Assembly (NCBI GenBank): GCA_016801845.1
Contig: CM028931.1
Span: forward strand, 14,331,555-14,395,554
Source: Polydactylus sextarius
Lineage: Eukaryota; Chordata; Actinopteri; Polynemidae
Direction of reading: 5' to 3'
DNA length: 64,000 nucleotides
Below are positions 25,741-38,726 of the stretch, piece after piece. The position numbers were made by a program, and so were the translations under genes. The stretch's first letter is position 1. Each line of letters opens with the position of its first letter. The notes beneath the pieces were generated by a model that saw only the letters and a program-made list of their open reading frames with translations, had not been told where the DNA came from and ran no database searches.

Positions 25741-28259
25741 GCTCTTTACTGCACTGCACTGTTGCATCTTGGGACATGCAGTATTAGCAGTAAATGCCCG
25801 CACCGTTACACACCGTTCAAATCGAGCCCGACTCCTGAGGATGAGATCTGACGCGTCGGTCGACTATTTTGATCCTAAAATACGTCGAGGACTTTTGGAG
25901 AGAAATTGCACTAATGTTATTTTTTTTTCCCCCCCTTTGCGGATTAATGTTGTAATAACGATCAAGCGGCTTCAACACGACTGACGCTCATTAGCATCAG
26001 CAGCTCTTTGTCTTCAACGCTGATTGGAAAACGTTAGCAAGCTGACGAGTTCGACTAAGACGATCAAACTTTGGCGGATACTCAATCTTTTACCAGCATG
26101 TTGTTGTCGCTGAAAGAAACCCTGATCATCAGCTAGTCAATTAACCGCCAGATGAATACTTCACAGAAGGAGAATAAATCTGTTTAAGACTGATTCATGC
26201 GCCTAATTGTTGCATGTTGCAGAGTCATGAGTCTGGACTGAATCAGATGTGCAGAATCTATTATTACGTCTCCTTTTTTAAATTATATTCGCTTTTATTT
26301 ATGACATTGACAGCTTTCTTTTTCTGTCGCTCATAATTTTCATTGTTCCGAGAACAACAACAACGGTCGAAACTAATAATTTAAGCCAATTTTAAAGCTT
26401 CTTCTGTTGTGTGAATGCACATTTAACGACGCTAAACGGTTCTCGAAACGCGCGGGGGGGGGGACGACGAGCAGGAGGCAATTTTCGTCAGCTGCTTCGC
26501 GTTTGTTTGCGAAAAAAAAACTCGAAACGAAACCGAGCGTGACCAGATGATAGCGCCGAACACCAAAAACGCGGCGGCGGAGCAGCCGGAGACGAACGAG
26601 GACACCGCCGCTCGGATGAGTGGATACAAACGGAGATTGAATCGAAACTTCAATCCGACGACGTTTACACAAACCAGCTCCAAATGTCGAAAAGCATTCG
26701 TTGCTCGGGGGCGGAAAAAAAAAAAGGAAATTAATCTTGTTTTGCTTTTTCTTCTTCACACATAGCTCACCAGTGAGATGTTAAATATGATCGATCTCGT
26801 GTCTGCAAATACTCATCTGACATTATAGTCCCGTCCAATTATGGTGAGGGAAAAAAAAAAAAAAAAAAATGGGGGTGGTTGATGCTAATTATGATGGGTG
26901 GAGAAGCTTTCTTTTTTTTTTTTTTTTTTTGACAGATGCTATAATTCATAACGCGAGAGGAAGATTGGCGCATGTTATAAATACGGAGCGCGGCCTACGC
27001 TCTCATTGGACTTAGCTGGTGGTCCGTCTGACTTATGGTTAAGGGAAATGTTTTGTGCGTGTGTGTGTTTTTAACTTTTAAAAAAAAAAAAAAAAAAAGG
27101 ACGGAGGGAACCGCTCTCGCACAAAAAGCCATCCCTAAAAGCATCTATTATGTCCTGCCTCATGTGCTGTCTATGAACACCACATGTTGCCGGTCGACGA
27201 CAGGAGGAGGAGGGGGGGGAATAAATAAATAAATAAATGAATAAAATAAAAATACGACTTTCTAAATCACTTGTGGCAGGTTTACAGTACACTTCCCTCG
27301 CTGCGTGTCTGCCCTGCTCTCCCCGCGTCTGCTCTTGCGCAAACACACACATAAACACACGTATAAAACCGCACGTACACATATGCGGCGGCCAATGCGA
27401 GACACTATGGTTTGAGTGTTCGAGCGGATGAACTGGCTGCACGGAGGTGGTGGTGGTGAGGGGATGGAGGGAGAGCGGGGGGGGGGGCGACATTATCATC
27501 TTTTACCCGCACTCACTCACTCAAACTGTCTTTACATCATATATAAAGCTGACATCTGTCAGCGGTGGGGACGAGCTGCACATTTCTATCACCATGAATT
27601 AAAGGGGAAAAAAAAAAAAAATTATCTGTCTCGAAAGACTCCGCAAACAAACTGAGACGCTGACATCTCAGCAGGGACGGAAGCAAGTCGTCGTCGAGAT
27701 CGTTTAGCCGAGGGAAATGTTTGATGTTTTTTTTCCCCTCCCTGCTCCCTATTGTCGCTAAACCCCATTAACAGACGTCAAACAACAATAAACTGACGAC
27801 AAGTCTCGTCTCGCGGAGCTGAAGAGTGATAAAAGGACGACTGGGCTGCTAGATTTTCTTTTTAATTAGTACCCAAAACACACAAAAAAATAGAATATTT
27901 AAATAAAAACACAATCACTGATTGTTCAGCCGCTTGGGGGCAGCAGCACAAGCTGTAAACTCAACATATCACCTTATAAAGTTGCTAGCAAATGGTTTCC
28001 TGTTTACACAGCATCCAGCAGACACGAAGCAGCAGTAGCGTTCGTTTAGGAGTCAGCTTCTCAGGCTGCCTGGTGGATGTAAAACCAGGATTAACTCTTA
28101 TTTCTGATTTCTTTTTGTAGTCTCATATCAACTCACGACGGGGGAAAATGTCAGATTATTCGCTGCCTGAGAGCCCGAGGGAGTTGAGCAGGTTGCGTAC
28201 GGTGATAAGAGCAGAGTTTGTCGGCTATAAAGTCAAAACAACGAGCCGAAAGACACTAA
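25741..28259. other. Gene-free interval
   Basis: No gene was recognised. It includes poly-A and poly-T runs (26851-26869, 26912-26930, 27080-27098) and an AAAT tract near 27222-27240. Confidence 0.55.
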
Positions 28260-28365
28260 AGCATCTCGGTATCTCGAGAAACTTGACGTTTATTTCTTCC
28301 TGCCAGTCCAGGGATTCGAACCAACGACCGCTCAATCCCATATCTGCTTCTCTAAAATAAAGATT
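28260..28365 (-). mobile_element. tRNA-derived SINE head fragment
   Basis: On the minus strand this reads TTTAGAGAAGCAGATATGGG, then GTTGGTTCGAATCCCTGGAC and TGGCAGGAAG. GGTTCGAATCC is the B box of the internal RNA polymerase III promoter, and the CTGGACTGGCAGGAAGAAA that follows is like the body start of common fish tRNA-SINEs. The A box and 5' tRNA part are not recognisable, so it is a truncated or diverged insertion rather than a tRNA gene. Confidence 0.6.
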
Positions 28366-30236
28366 GTCCGTTCCTTTTACTAAACCGTCCTGACAGTGAA
28401 GCTGCTCGACATTCGTACCAAGCTAAAAACGAGGATCATACATAATTCGTCTTTTTGCTGCGGCTTTTTTTCCCCCCGCATATATTACGCTACGTTCTCT
28501 GACAGTAACAAAAAAGAGTGGGGTCTCGAATCGGTTTTAAATTTTCTGCCACAAATATCCTCCGAAAACAGATGCAGCGGTAATTACAGCCAGTTTGCAT
28601 GTTAAAAGTAAAAGTGAATATATTTTTAATGGCTCTTGACAACGTCTTGTTCTTTCCACTTGTTCCATGTGTGTTCCCATGCGGTCCGGTCAAATTAAGG
28701 AAACGTACCCACCGATGTGTGCTGCATTGTGCTTGTCCACGGATTTGCCAAAACACAAACTTAAATCAGTCTGGTTTTAACTGTAAAAATAAATAAATAA
28801 ATAAAAAAGACATATACAGAGCAGAGTTATAGCTGCAGCTTTCATCAATCTTTTAGCCAAGAGCCTTAGCAGACTTCGCTATTCTTCCCAGAAAAAAAAA
28901 AAAAAAAAGAAATCTCTCCTTCCCACAGAATAATTCAAGATTTTTATGTTAAGTGTGTGCGACCTCAAAATTGGAGCCAGCCCTGCTCATTAAACCGAAG
29001 AATGAAAGTTCAGTAAAACTGATAATTGTTTAGTTCAATTTTCCAGCTAAATAACGTGTTTTTTTTTTTTTTTTGAATCGCTCATATCAAACGGAATATG
29101 TCGTCAGGAATCCGTTTGATTGGTCGGCGTTGAAAGGAGTCCGAGTCCGCCACCGCCACAGACCAGTACGGGATCTAAATTCATGTCGCCATGTGTTGAA
29201 ACGCTCCGTGTAAACTAGTGACCCAGAAAAACCAAGCAGGCATCTTTGAATCCAGGATGACATTAGGTCACATGGAGACTTGTGCATCTCCCACCAGAGG
29301 CAATTTTGTCTCTTGTCAATCATTTTGGGTTCTGCTGGTGGAAAAAAAAAAAAAACAACCCTCAGAAGTTTCCGTATAAAAAATAAAATGCATCAAAAAA
29401 AAACCTCAAATACTGTCTAAAACTGTACAGCGTAACAGATGAAATGCCGGTCTGCAAAGTGAATCTGCGATGAGGGAATTGTGGCTCATAACCAAGTAAT
29501 GAAATGGTTGTTTTAGTTGATCTGACTCTAACTTATTTATGCGTATGAATATAATGATGGTAATGATGGAGATGTGTGCGCAAAATCAAAAAAATATAAA
29601 CTACTTACTTGATATTTCATCAAATTTTGACCGATAAAAACAACTAAGAAATTACAAAGACAAAGAGGAAAAGCAGACACTTCTTCCTACATCTAACATA
29701 CACACACACTTTGTTATTTTCTCGACTCATAACAGGAGCAAAAGAGCACCACAGGTGACGTTATTAAAGCACAACCACGTCTAATTTAACCACCGTTTGT
29801 TTCCTGTTTCCAACCGACAGTCGCTGTTTTTCTTTTCTAAAATATGACCACAATCGTGCCTTAACTTTAACCCTGTTTTTTATTATTGTAACTATGACAA
29901 CAAAAGATGCCCCCCCTTTAACCTTAAGTCACTGATGTGATGTGCGGCGGGATGTTACTGCGCTTTTATGACCAACCACCGCTGGGCTGCGTGAGACAGG
30001 CCGAGGCACCTCGGTGAAGCGGAGGCAGGGCTCTCTGCGGACGATGAAGTGCTACACCACCCCGGAGCACAGCGGTGGGAGGGCTTGGCAACGCGCACGG
30101 CGGCGTGCTCCTGGGCGAGAGCAATGAAACTGTGAAGCTGGCGGCCGTAAAGAGGTGAGTTTAGCTCCAGTAAACACGCCAGGGACACAACTAGGTTGTT
30201 TTCTCTCAAAACTGTTAAGCCGATTAAAGCTCGAGT

Positions 30237-30240
30237 GGCG

Positions 30241-30271
<31 letters not shown>

Positions 30272-30272
30272 C
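30237..30272. repeat. GCT (CAG-class) microsatellite
   Basis: About ten GCT units with two interruptions. No associated exon was found. Confidence 0.9.
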
Positions 30273-31154
30273 AAGGTGCTCCGACTCAAACGGACTCAAA
30301 CATGTTGCATCCACACATGTTGCTATTTTAAGTCAAAGTTTTTTGTCTTGGTTTGCATCATGTGCAGCTGCTCTTACAGGAAATAAGGTCTGGAAAATGA
30401 CAAGGCTCAAGGATGGTTTTTGAAGATCAACAGACGCAGATGTTATTTTTGTTCTGTCAAACTCCCTTTTTCCTTATATGATGAGCTATTTAACAATCTG
30501 CCCTTGACATGAAATTAATAATGAACGTTTTACGAGGCTCCACCCAGCACTGTTCGTAAAAGTAAGGTTACTGTCGGCAGTGAAAGGAGAAAGAGTGTAA
30601 GGGAAATGCATTATGAATGTTTGACTGGTAAGAAAACAAGTTTACAACTTAGGATAATTGTAATCCCTGGAAACAGACAATCTGTACACATGCCTGACTT
30701 ATTATTTATAACTACAGGAATACATACATTTGCATTACCTGATTTGTTTCTTTACTACAGTTAAACTGTGTGTGTTTTGTTTCCTACCGCCTCTTAGATC
30801 AGCATCCAGGTGAGAAGAGGTTGTCCAAAAGCAGCTGTGACGATGATGATGACGATGACCTGGACAGGAGGCGAAGAAGTTGTCAGCAGAAAGAAATGTC
30901 CTTGAAGAAGAAGAAGAAGAAAAAACAGCCTGCACGCGAGTGTGCAGCACAGTTTCTAGTTCAAATGTCTGTTTTCACTTCATACTGGCACAAAACAATG
31001 CATTGCATTAACTGTTATAAATATTTATGATTTGGAACTGTCCACACATTCTGTGTCCACGTTTAAGTGTGTACAATCAGCTTTAACACGATGAAAAACC
31101 ACCTCACGAGCTTTGCTTGATCTTAAGCCGCAGCAGCAGCCAGGCACGCTTGTA

Positions 31155-31191
31155 TTAGCTTAGCTTAGCTTAGCTTAGCTTAGCCTAGCTT
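31155..31191. repeat. TTAGC pentanucleotide tract
   Basis: About seven TTAGC units, one changed to CTAGC. Confidence 0.88.
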
Positions 31192-33079
31192 GTAGCCCGC
31201 AATTAAGTGGACAGAAGTGCGCAAGTAAACATTTCATGACTATCTTCTACAGTTTATTCACTTTTAACATACAAAATATCACTTTTGCTTAGGTTTAAGA
31301 GAAAATATAAAGCGGCTAAACTCTTCCGGTGCTATCTTTTAATGCTAATAAACTACTTCCGGTTGTTAGCTCACCTGGATTCTTCACATTAATTGAGAGG
31401 GAAAAAAAAAAGTTTCTCCTGCCGATAATTTCCGTCTCACATCGATTCGGATGTTTAGTAGTTTCCTTCCTTTTGTCAATTCCACTTCAAACTCTCAATT
31501 TTACACTGTTTGTTTTAACTTTTCGCCAGATAATTAAGTGTTTATCGGGGATGTCTGCGTCGCCCGCAGACAGGTGCGCAGACGTTGACGTACGTGTGAC
31601 GCGTTCACGTAACCCCTGTAAAATCAAATGGCAAAGCGATGCATTTAAGGAACATATGTAAATCACGCATACTAACGGGATTACATTGTTTTTAGCCTAA
31701 ATATTCAACTTTACACAGCAGTTTCAATATCCAGCTCATATTTTCAGCATTTTCTGCCTTTTTTATTAAGATTAAAATGAATAGGACCCGTCGACTGCAA
31801 ATAAAGATGGATGACAAGTCTCCATCTGTTCAACATGAAACCAGAAATATCCCAATATATATATATATCCCGCTGCTGTCTGTTTTGATAGACACACCAA
31901 TTGTGAATCAATTTAATCTGTCAATCATGACGTCTTGCTCTAATAAAAACCAAACTTGTACATACATCAGCGTGATAAAACATACCTAAACTAACGGAAA
32001 CCGACTCCGACAGTAATTTATTTGCCGTGAAGTTGATTTTTTTTATTTTTTATTTTTTATTTTTGTATTTTGGCCCATATCCCATCTGCTAACATAGAGG
32101 ATGCAGTAGTTATGATGACCTATACTGTAGCCAGCAACCAGATGTTTTAGCCTGATATTTATTTTGTGGGGGAGCTGTCATGTCATCCATCTTTACGTAC
32201 AGTCTGTGAAAATGAAAACAAGACATGAGTGGTGGAGTTTTTTTTTTTTTTTTTAAACCAATCATCCAGATATATAGCATGTTACCCCAATGATCCCTTT
32301 GTACATTTCCACTCTTTACCACATCCAATGCAAACCAGAGCTCTGGATTACACCATTGAGTCTTTGCTTTGGCAATGCACGGCCATGAATTTCGGGTGCG
32401 GAGTTCAAATATCAACAGTCTTTCTCCAAATTCGCTTAGTCCGTCTCTAATTTGGAGGACTTGTTGTATCTGGCACAATCGAGCAAATATTTCCTCTACA
32501 ATAGATTGTCATCGTTGTAATAATTACATTTTCACTGAGCTCCTTCAGTGGACCGGGAGACAAGTTTGACCAGGAAATGGGCACAAGAACCGCTCCTAAG
32601 AAAAGATAAACATCTAAGGCTTGCATTATAAAGTACTGAAAGCTCTGTAAAAATATGTAGCCTATAATAACAAACTGATCAAATTATGAAAGAGAGACTA
32701 AGTAGATTTCATTATAGTTATGGATGAGGACTCAATGTGCTCATACCAGGAACAATACATATTTCCACTGAACGTGAACTCGAAAATAAAACTGAAATGG
32801 AGGAAAAAAAAAAAAAAAAAAAGCAAAAGAGGGACTGATAAAAAAGACAATGTGTCCCAGCTGAGTAATGTAGGTGGCAGATGAATTGAAAACAATATCC
32901 CGTCCACCAGGCATGCCAAATTCAGTTACAGAATTCAGCTTTAACCTATTGGATCCCTGGAGCTGTTTTGATGGGAGTGAGCAGGAAAGCAAACAGTATT
33001 AATCCTCAAAAAGTTCAAAATATCTCCCTGTCATAACAAAGGATCGAGCCCTTGTTCTCCGTAAAGTCTGCGAAATAAT

Positions 33080-33345
33080 ATTAAGTGCAGATGTGAAGGA
33101 AGATGGAGGCATAAACACTGGGCCCTGTCTTTTCTAAATGTTTAAAAATGAGCCCTAATGCAGAAGGGCTGTGGGTATTTGCCCAGCTGTTGGATAAATA
33201 AGCAGAGAGATTCAAAGGCTGGATAACCTCCGCCAATGCCCATCAAACCAAACAGATGAGAGAGTGTAGTAATCTGCTCCGTTCTCAAATGGGACAACAC
33301 TGACTCCAATTAGCCTTCAGCCCCAGATCCATAGGGGGAAAAAGG
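33080..33345. promoter_or_regulatory. Candidate conserved non-coding element
   Basis: This is a unique block with no simple repeats and no open frame of note. It contains words such as AAATGAGCCCTAATGCAGAA and CTGACTCCAATTAGCCTTCA. Its texture is unlike the surrounding poly-A and poly-T DNA. Conservation is inferred, not shown. Confidence 0.3.
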
Positions 33346-33540
33346 TGGGTGGAGATCAGAAAAAGAACATTTTAGTCAATGAGCTGAGGTTTTTATTCGA
33401 CTTTGGGTGTTTTCGTTAAAAAGCCTAATCCCCGCTGACAGTGTTTTGTCGCGTAACTCGAGGTTTTCCTTAAGTCTCCACGTAAATTAAATCACAACAC
33501 TGTTTAACCGAAGTGGATCGGTTGTTTTTCTTTCGTACGA

Positions 33541-33566
33541 AAAAAAAAAAAAAAAAAAAAAAAAAA
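33541..33566. repeat. Poly-A tract
   Basis: A run of about 26 A, one of the longest homopolymers in the window. Confidence 0.9.
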
Positions 33567-36494
33567 CACTGATGTCACGTCGGTCGCGACGACGCTCGGC
33601 CTTCTGGGAAAACATGAGGGGACGATCTTTCTAGAGGAAGAGAGGGAGAGGGAGCGGAGAAATGTTTTCACTACCGTTGAGCTCACTGGCGTTTGTCCGT
33701 CGTGTTAGATTGGAGGGGACGGAGCGGTAATTAAAGTGAGGTGGAAGAAGTGAGCTGACATTCATCAGGCATGTGTGTGTGTGTGTGTGTGAGAAACTGA
33801 TGTCGAACTCTGCGCCAAACCCAACGGTCTAATTCTTCATCTCTAGTTATTTTCTTGGCTTTTCCTCCCTCTGAAGTTTGTTTTGTCACGGTTTGGCCAA
33901 TTTTTTTTTTTTTTTTCTCTATCTCATACTTCCACATTTAATCCTCACTACTGATTGTACAAATACAATTTTCAAACTTATTATGTAATTAAATGTATGT
34001 TTTGCTGCCTGCTTGTTTTCTCGAAGACATTGCTTCCCGCTGATGTAATAATTTCCCTAAGATATTTAAAATAAACACATTAGGGCCGAAAGAATTCAAA
34101 ACTTGTCTCCGACTATAATGCCCGCACTTTTTGATTGGCATGGGGGCGTGGCGTGCCACTTCATTGGAGGAAGGCGATGGTCGTCCTCTGCAGCCTTTTT
34201 TTTTTTTTTTCGCGTTTCCAGGCTCCCATGCAGTGTAAATTATGGGATAATAGGGTGCAGGCGATTGCAGACTCTTGTTTATTCAATCCATTTCTTCACA
34301 TAAGTTCCCATTGCCTTTTCCCGTCTCTCTGGCGTGTGTGTGCGGTGGTCCTCTGATCCTGCTGACCCTCGACATGTGTTTTCACTTTCGGCTCTGATCT
34401 CAGCTCTGCGACCAGCGGGGAACCAAATACAAATTGAACAGTAACCATTCACAGGCCACTCTTTTTCATACCACCGTTAAACCCGCTTTGTCTTCCCCAG
34501 GAGGAGCTGGAGGGATAGCGATCCCCTCCCTCCCTCTTTTGCCTCCCTCCCTCCCTCCCCCGTCTCCTCACCACCTTCTGGTTTTTGGTCTCGAGTCTGT
34601 TCCCCCTCGCAGCCATCAGGTTTTGTTGCAAGCATCCAACAACAATGCGGTTTAACTGCAGCTCACGGCGCATTTTACATCTTTTAAATCTAACTCATAT
34701 TACCCCCTCCCAACCCCTCACCCTCCTTAAAAGAAACGACAGGCCACAAAACACAGACACAAGCGGAAAAAACCTTTAAACGCACGTTGACTTTTCTCAA
34801 AGCATCTAGAATGACGAGCCGAGGCCCAGAGAAAACACAACCCAGAGGAACAAATCGCCAGTGTTTGGGTGGTGTGCTTTCTATTATTTCAGTTAAGGTG
34901 AAGTTTTCATTAGGCCCATAAGCCCCCCCTTTTGAAAGAGAGCCCTTTTTTTTTTTTTTTTCTTCTGTGAAACTCGCTGGACAGCAGCCGCTCACAAGTG
35001 GCAGGGTATGTTTGTTCAGCTTTTATTGGGAGATGTGGTTTGAAGAAGTTAAAAAGAACCCTTTTGTTGTTCTTGGGGTTCATATTTTCTCTGGAGTTGC
35101 TCCACGCGCTGTGTTTGTTCCCTCAGACTGAAAATGAAAAAAAAAGGGTAAAAACCTGAACGCAATAACTCACCTAAAGTGAAGACAAACTCTCAGAAGA
35201 CTCCACGGATAATCTCTCAGATAAGATATAAATCAAGCGGGAGGTGAAAACCGTGAGCTGCAGGTTTTTATTGGAGGCGGATGCCAGAACTCGTGTTTAG
35301 ACAGATTTGACTTGGTGCTTTAAATGGCCGGTCGAGATTTAGTGAACAATTTAGTGCCGTAACGTGACGTAATCCACAAAACTGAGCCCGAGAATTATGC
35401 CGAAGCCTTGATGTTTGATCAAAAACGATAAGGCGCAGATAACATCTACGGGTTATTGTCGTAATATCAATAACAACAAGACGTGCAACAGAGTGCGTTT
35501 AACCTCATATGGGTTTATAACGTGATTTACAATAATCTTCGCCTACGTCTGCAAGGATTCTCCCTCGGAGCCTCTTTATTAGAGCAAAAACACATTCATC
35601 ACCTGTTTCACATTAAAGTTTCACGCATGCAGCCTCAGCCCCTTGTATCTTGTAAACTCTGCTTCATTTACTTAGCCTGGCTTTCATTGCGGCCATTTTG
35701 CATGGTTTACCTTTGTTTAGTTTATTAACCCAGGGGGTTACTTAACCTAAACATCCCTGCTGAACACTTCAGCTTTGGGTTTCAAACATTTTTTAACAAA
35801 AGTCCCCTTTTTTTCCCCTTCCCTCCTCCTCCTAACGCTGTGATTGGTAGATGACACGTCACATCAACTGTTCAATACTACTGTAACTAGTTCAATTTGA
35901 CTTTTAATGGGTGAAACTGGTTTAAATTTTGACGTGAATCTCTTCGGAAACTTCGGCTTGCAGCCTGCGACGGTTTTAACAGCACATGTCCGAAACTCAC
36001 AGAGAATTCCCACCGTCGCCTTAAACAAATAAAGGCTCAGATCAACATCAGACAGCGGAGGGGGAAAGAGAAAAAAAAAAAAAAAACTGTGCATGCACCA
36101 AAAACCGTCATCATTTCACTGAAAGCCAAAATATCTCCCACCCTCGGTTTTTTAAGGGACCGGCAGCACCGAGGGCTGATGGTGCTGGCGCTCGGTTCCC
36201 ATGCTCCAGCATTGTGTATCTTCCAGCTGCAGTGAGGGAAAATGGGGGGGGAAGGGGAGGGAAAAGGAGGAGGAGGAGGGGGCGCACACTCATGGGTGGT
36301 CTTGCCCCCACATGGTCCCACACTCTGCGGTTTTGCGCCCTACATCTGATAGCAGTGGCTCAGCTGGGGCGCGCGCACAACTCACATTTTCTTTGCCATT
36401 TTTTCTTCTTCTTCTCCTTCTCTCTAAAGCTCCAAGAGGAGGCTGGAACTGTTTACCGTGCATGCATCTTCATCATCGTCATCAGTTGCAAACT

Positions 36495-36782
36495 ACGGGG
36501 GTCCGATAATATCGGCCGACCGATATTATCGACCTGATATTAGCATAATTATGTAATAGATATAAGGGGGGAAAAAACGATACGATCCTTACAGATATTA
36601 CATAATTATGCTAGTATCGGCTTGACAATATCGGTCGGCCGATAACCCGATAACGTAATGCTAGGGTTTCGCCAGACAACAGTGTGTGGCTAACAAGCTT
36701 GCTCACTCGTTGCTAACATATATCGGTTTGGACAATATCGGCATGTCGGATATCGGCAAAAAGTTAATATCGGACATCCCGA
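36495..36782. mobile_element. Palindromic TATCGGCCGATA-type element
   Basis: Words GATAATATCGGCCGACCGAT and ATATCGGTCGGCCGATAACC lie in inverted orientation around a central ATTAGCATAATTATGTAAT / ATTACATAATTATGCTAGT pair. The right part holds four more ATATCGG words. The ends (GGGGGTCCGATAA on the left, complement of GGATGTCCGATATTAAC on the right) form a short inverted repeat. Repeats of this texture are common non-autonomous DNA transposons in fish genomes. It has no coding capacity. Confidence 0.7.
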
Positions 36783-37902
36783 CGCTTTAATCTACTTCCA
36801 TCGCGCTTCACGGATGAGTGAGCATTAACAACTTCTACCTTTTTTTTAAAAAAAAATTAAGAGACACTCGGTGAAGTTTTGGGTAAAAATCGAGCCAGGA
36901 GGTTTTGCGACGTTCGTTCACACAAATCACTGGTAAAATATCAGTCATGAAAACGCCATACGGTCTGGTTAAGAAGGGGAAGAGGAGTGGGTGGAGGTAG
37001 CAGGAGGGGGGGGTGGTGCTGTTAGATCATTTATGTCCAAGTGGATTTATCCTCGAGCCCACAAATACCACATTTTTATTGACTTTCATACGCTGGCAAT
37101 CTGATCTAAAGTACAGGAGCACAATTAGCTTCATAATAACATTTTATGGAAATAATCAATACGCAGCAGAGCGAGGGAGGTTTAGGTTGGAGGCTTCGAG
37201 TGTGGTCTTCAAGAAGCACAGACAGCGAGACGATGGCTCGAAACGCAGTTCTCATGAGCAGGGAAGCCAACATGTTGCAATCATCTCAACCCAGCCACAC
37301 ACAAGTAAAGACAAAAACTGCTACAATTTCATGTTATTTTATTTTTGTGCTTCCTCTCGAAGAAAAAAAAGGAGCTTTGTGATACCGAAAACTTCAACTG
37401 TGGCTTCACCTTTGAGTTAACTCGGTGGGATCCATCCCAGCAACATCAAACATAGTGATTCCGGTTTTATTTTCAGCACAAACGCAGTATTTATGTCAGA
37501 AAACAGACATAAAAAAAAAAAAAAAAAAACGCTTGCCGAGACGTTGTTGTGATGAATTGTTTTGGTCTTCAAAATTGGTTGCAAATGATCAGCTCGTCCA
37601 CAAGAACAAACGAGCGGCTATAAAGTTAGTCGGTGACAATCGGTTGGAGCAGCTTTTGTTTTAAAAAGCTGCTCCCGTCGCTCCGAGATTCATGTTCGTA
37701 TGTTACCGATGAATTAAGTCCAATTGCTTCTACTTCCCATCTCATACTCAAACTGACATTTTCTCATGGGGTATCATGATCTATAGCTGTGGTGCAAGGA
37801 TTGAAAAGAAAATAGAAAATAAAATAATTGCGAAAACCCAGATGCAATTGTAATTTTGCCAAGTGTTTTCCCATCGACTGTGTGTGTGTGTAAAGCGGAT
37901 GA
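36783..37902. other. Gene-free interval
   Basis: No gene was recognised. An open frame of 135 codons at 37013-37420 (plus) has no recognisable domain. Confidence 0.55.
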
Positions 37903-38667
37903 GCGGTTATAAATTCTTCCACTTCAGAAGCTATTTTTCAAATGTTTTATGAACAACATGTCTCGGAGAGACACGCTCGACAATGAGCTCCAGAGGCCCG
38001 GAGGAGAAAAGTGACATCATTCATTCTGTGTTGTGACAGTGATGTAGAGGAAGATGTTTTCAAAAAGCCAGACGATGAAGATGTTGATCATCAGAGCTGC
38101 GAAAGCATTCGCAGTGTTTCACAGCCTCGTTGGCAACCGAAAGCATCAACAAGTGTACGCAGCGTGAAGATGATCTCGTTAAACGGTCGTTAACACCACA
38201 GAGGAGCAGGCAGTTTAACGTACATGAAGGTTGGTGAGGTGCCAGAGTCAGGTACGGAAGATCTGACATCCGATAATAAAAATATCTTCATTTCAACACA
38301 AGCATCACCTGCCATTTTTTGCCATAACAAAACAAAATCCAAGCTGGACCATCCAGAACTCAGTCAATCAACGGAAACGGGAGACATGTGTTGTCGAGCG
38401 ACAACAACAGGGCGGCGCGTCTCCCCACGAGGCCAGTGAAAGCGTCACCATGTGCATCAAATCTGCAGACAGCTCGCACACTCGTTCTGCTCGTCATGTG
38501 CAGGAGGGAAGGGGCTGATTATAATCAGAGACGCGCCAACCAATACGAACGATGAAGGTCGTGAATCATGTTTTCAGCTGTTCGGTGAAGTTTGGTACCA
38601 AACGGTTGATTGTTTCAATCTGCCGAGACAAGAATTTTTCAGAAAATACCACACATACAGACGCTAT
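37903..38667 (+). pseudogene. Possible decayed piggyBac-type transposase remnant
   Basis: One plus-strand frame is interrupted only at 37984, 38191 and 38437 over about 255 codons, where a dozen stops would be expected. An early acidic segment (DSDVEEDVF, then PDDEDVD) resembles the acidic N-termini of PGBD transposases. Near the end are C-x7-C-x2-C cysteines and then EFFRKYHTYRRY. PGBD-type transposases end in a cysteine-rich finger followed by a CF..YHT...Y motif. The catalytic aspartate domain between these parts is not present. The next feature, 60 bp downstream, is a TTAA-flanked foldback element, and TTAA is the piggyBac target. The match is weak and could be chance. Confidence 0.25.
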
Positions 38668-38726
38668 ATGTCACTTTTCTCTACACAGAGAGGTTGTTTG
38701 TTGATGGGGGGTGAGGATCACTCGCT

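Larger units (their letters stand above)
28366..36494. other. Gene-free interval
   Basis: No gene was recognised over 8 kb. Microsatellites are listed separately. The blocks 32250-32560 and 33080-33345 are unique and low in simple sequence. A 119-codon minus-strand frame at 29955-30314 is created partly by the GCT tract at 30237-30272 and shows no domain. Confidence 0.6.

Noticed and set aside
29955..30314. Minus-strand frame of 119 codons with poly-alanine
   Set aside because: The poly-alanine comes from the GCT microsatellite; the remainder shows no known domain.
32110..32478. Minus-strand frame of 122 codons, considered as a LINE remnant
   Set aside because: No reverse transcriptase or endonuclease motif is visible, and neighbouring frames do not continue it.
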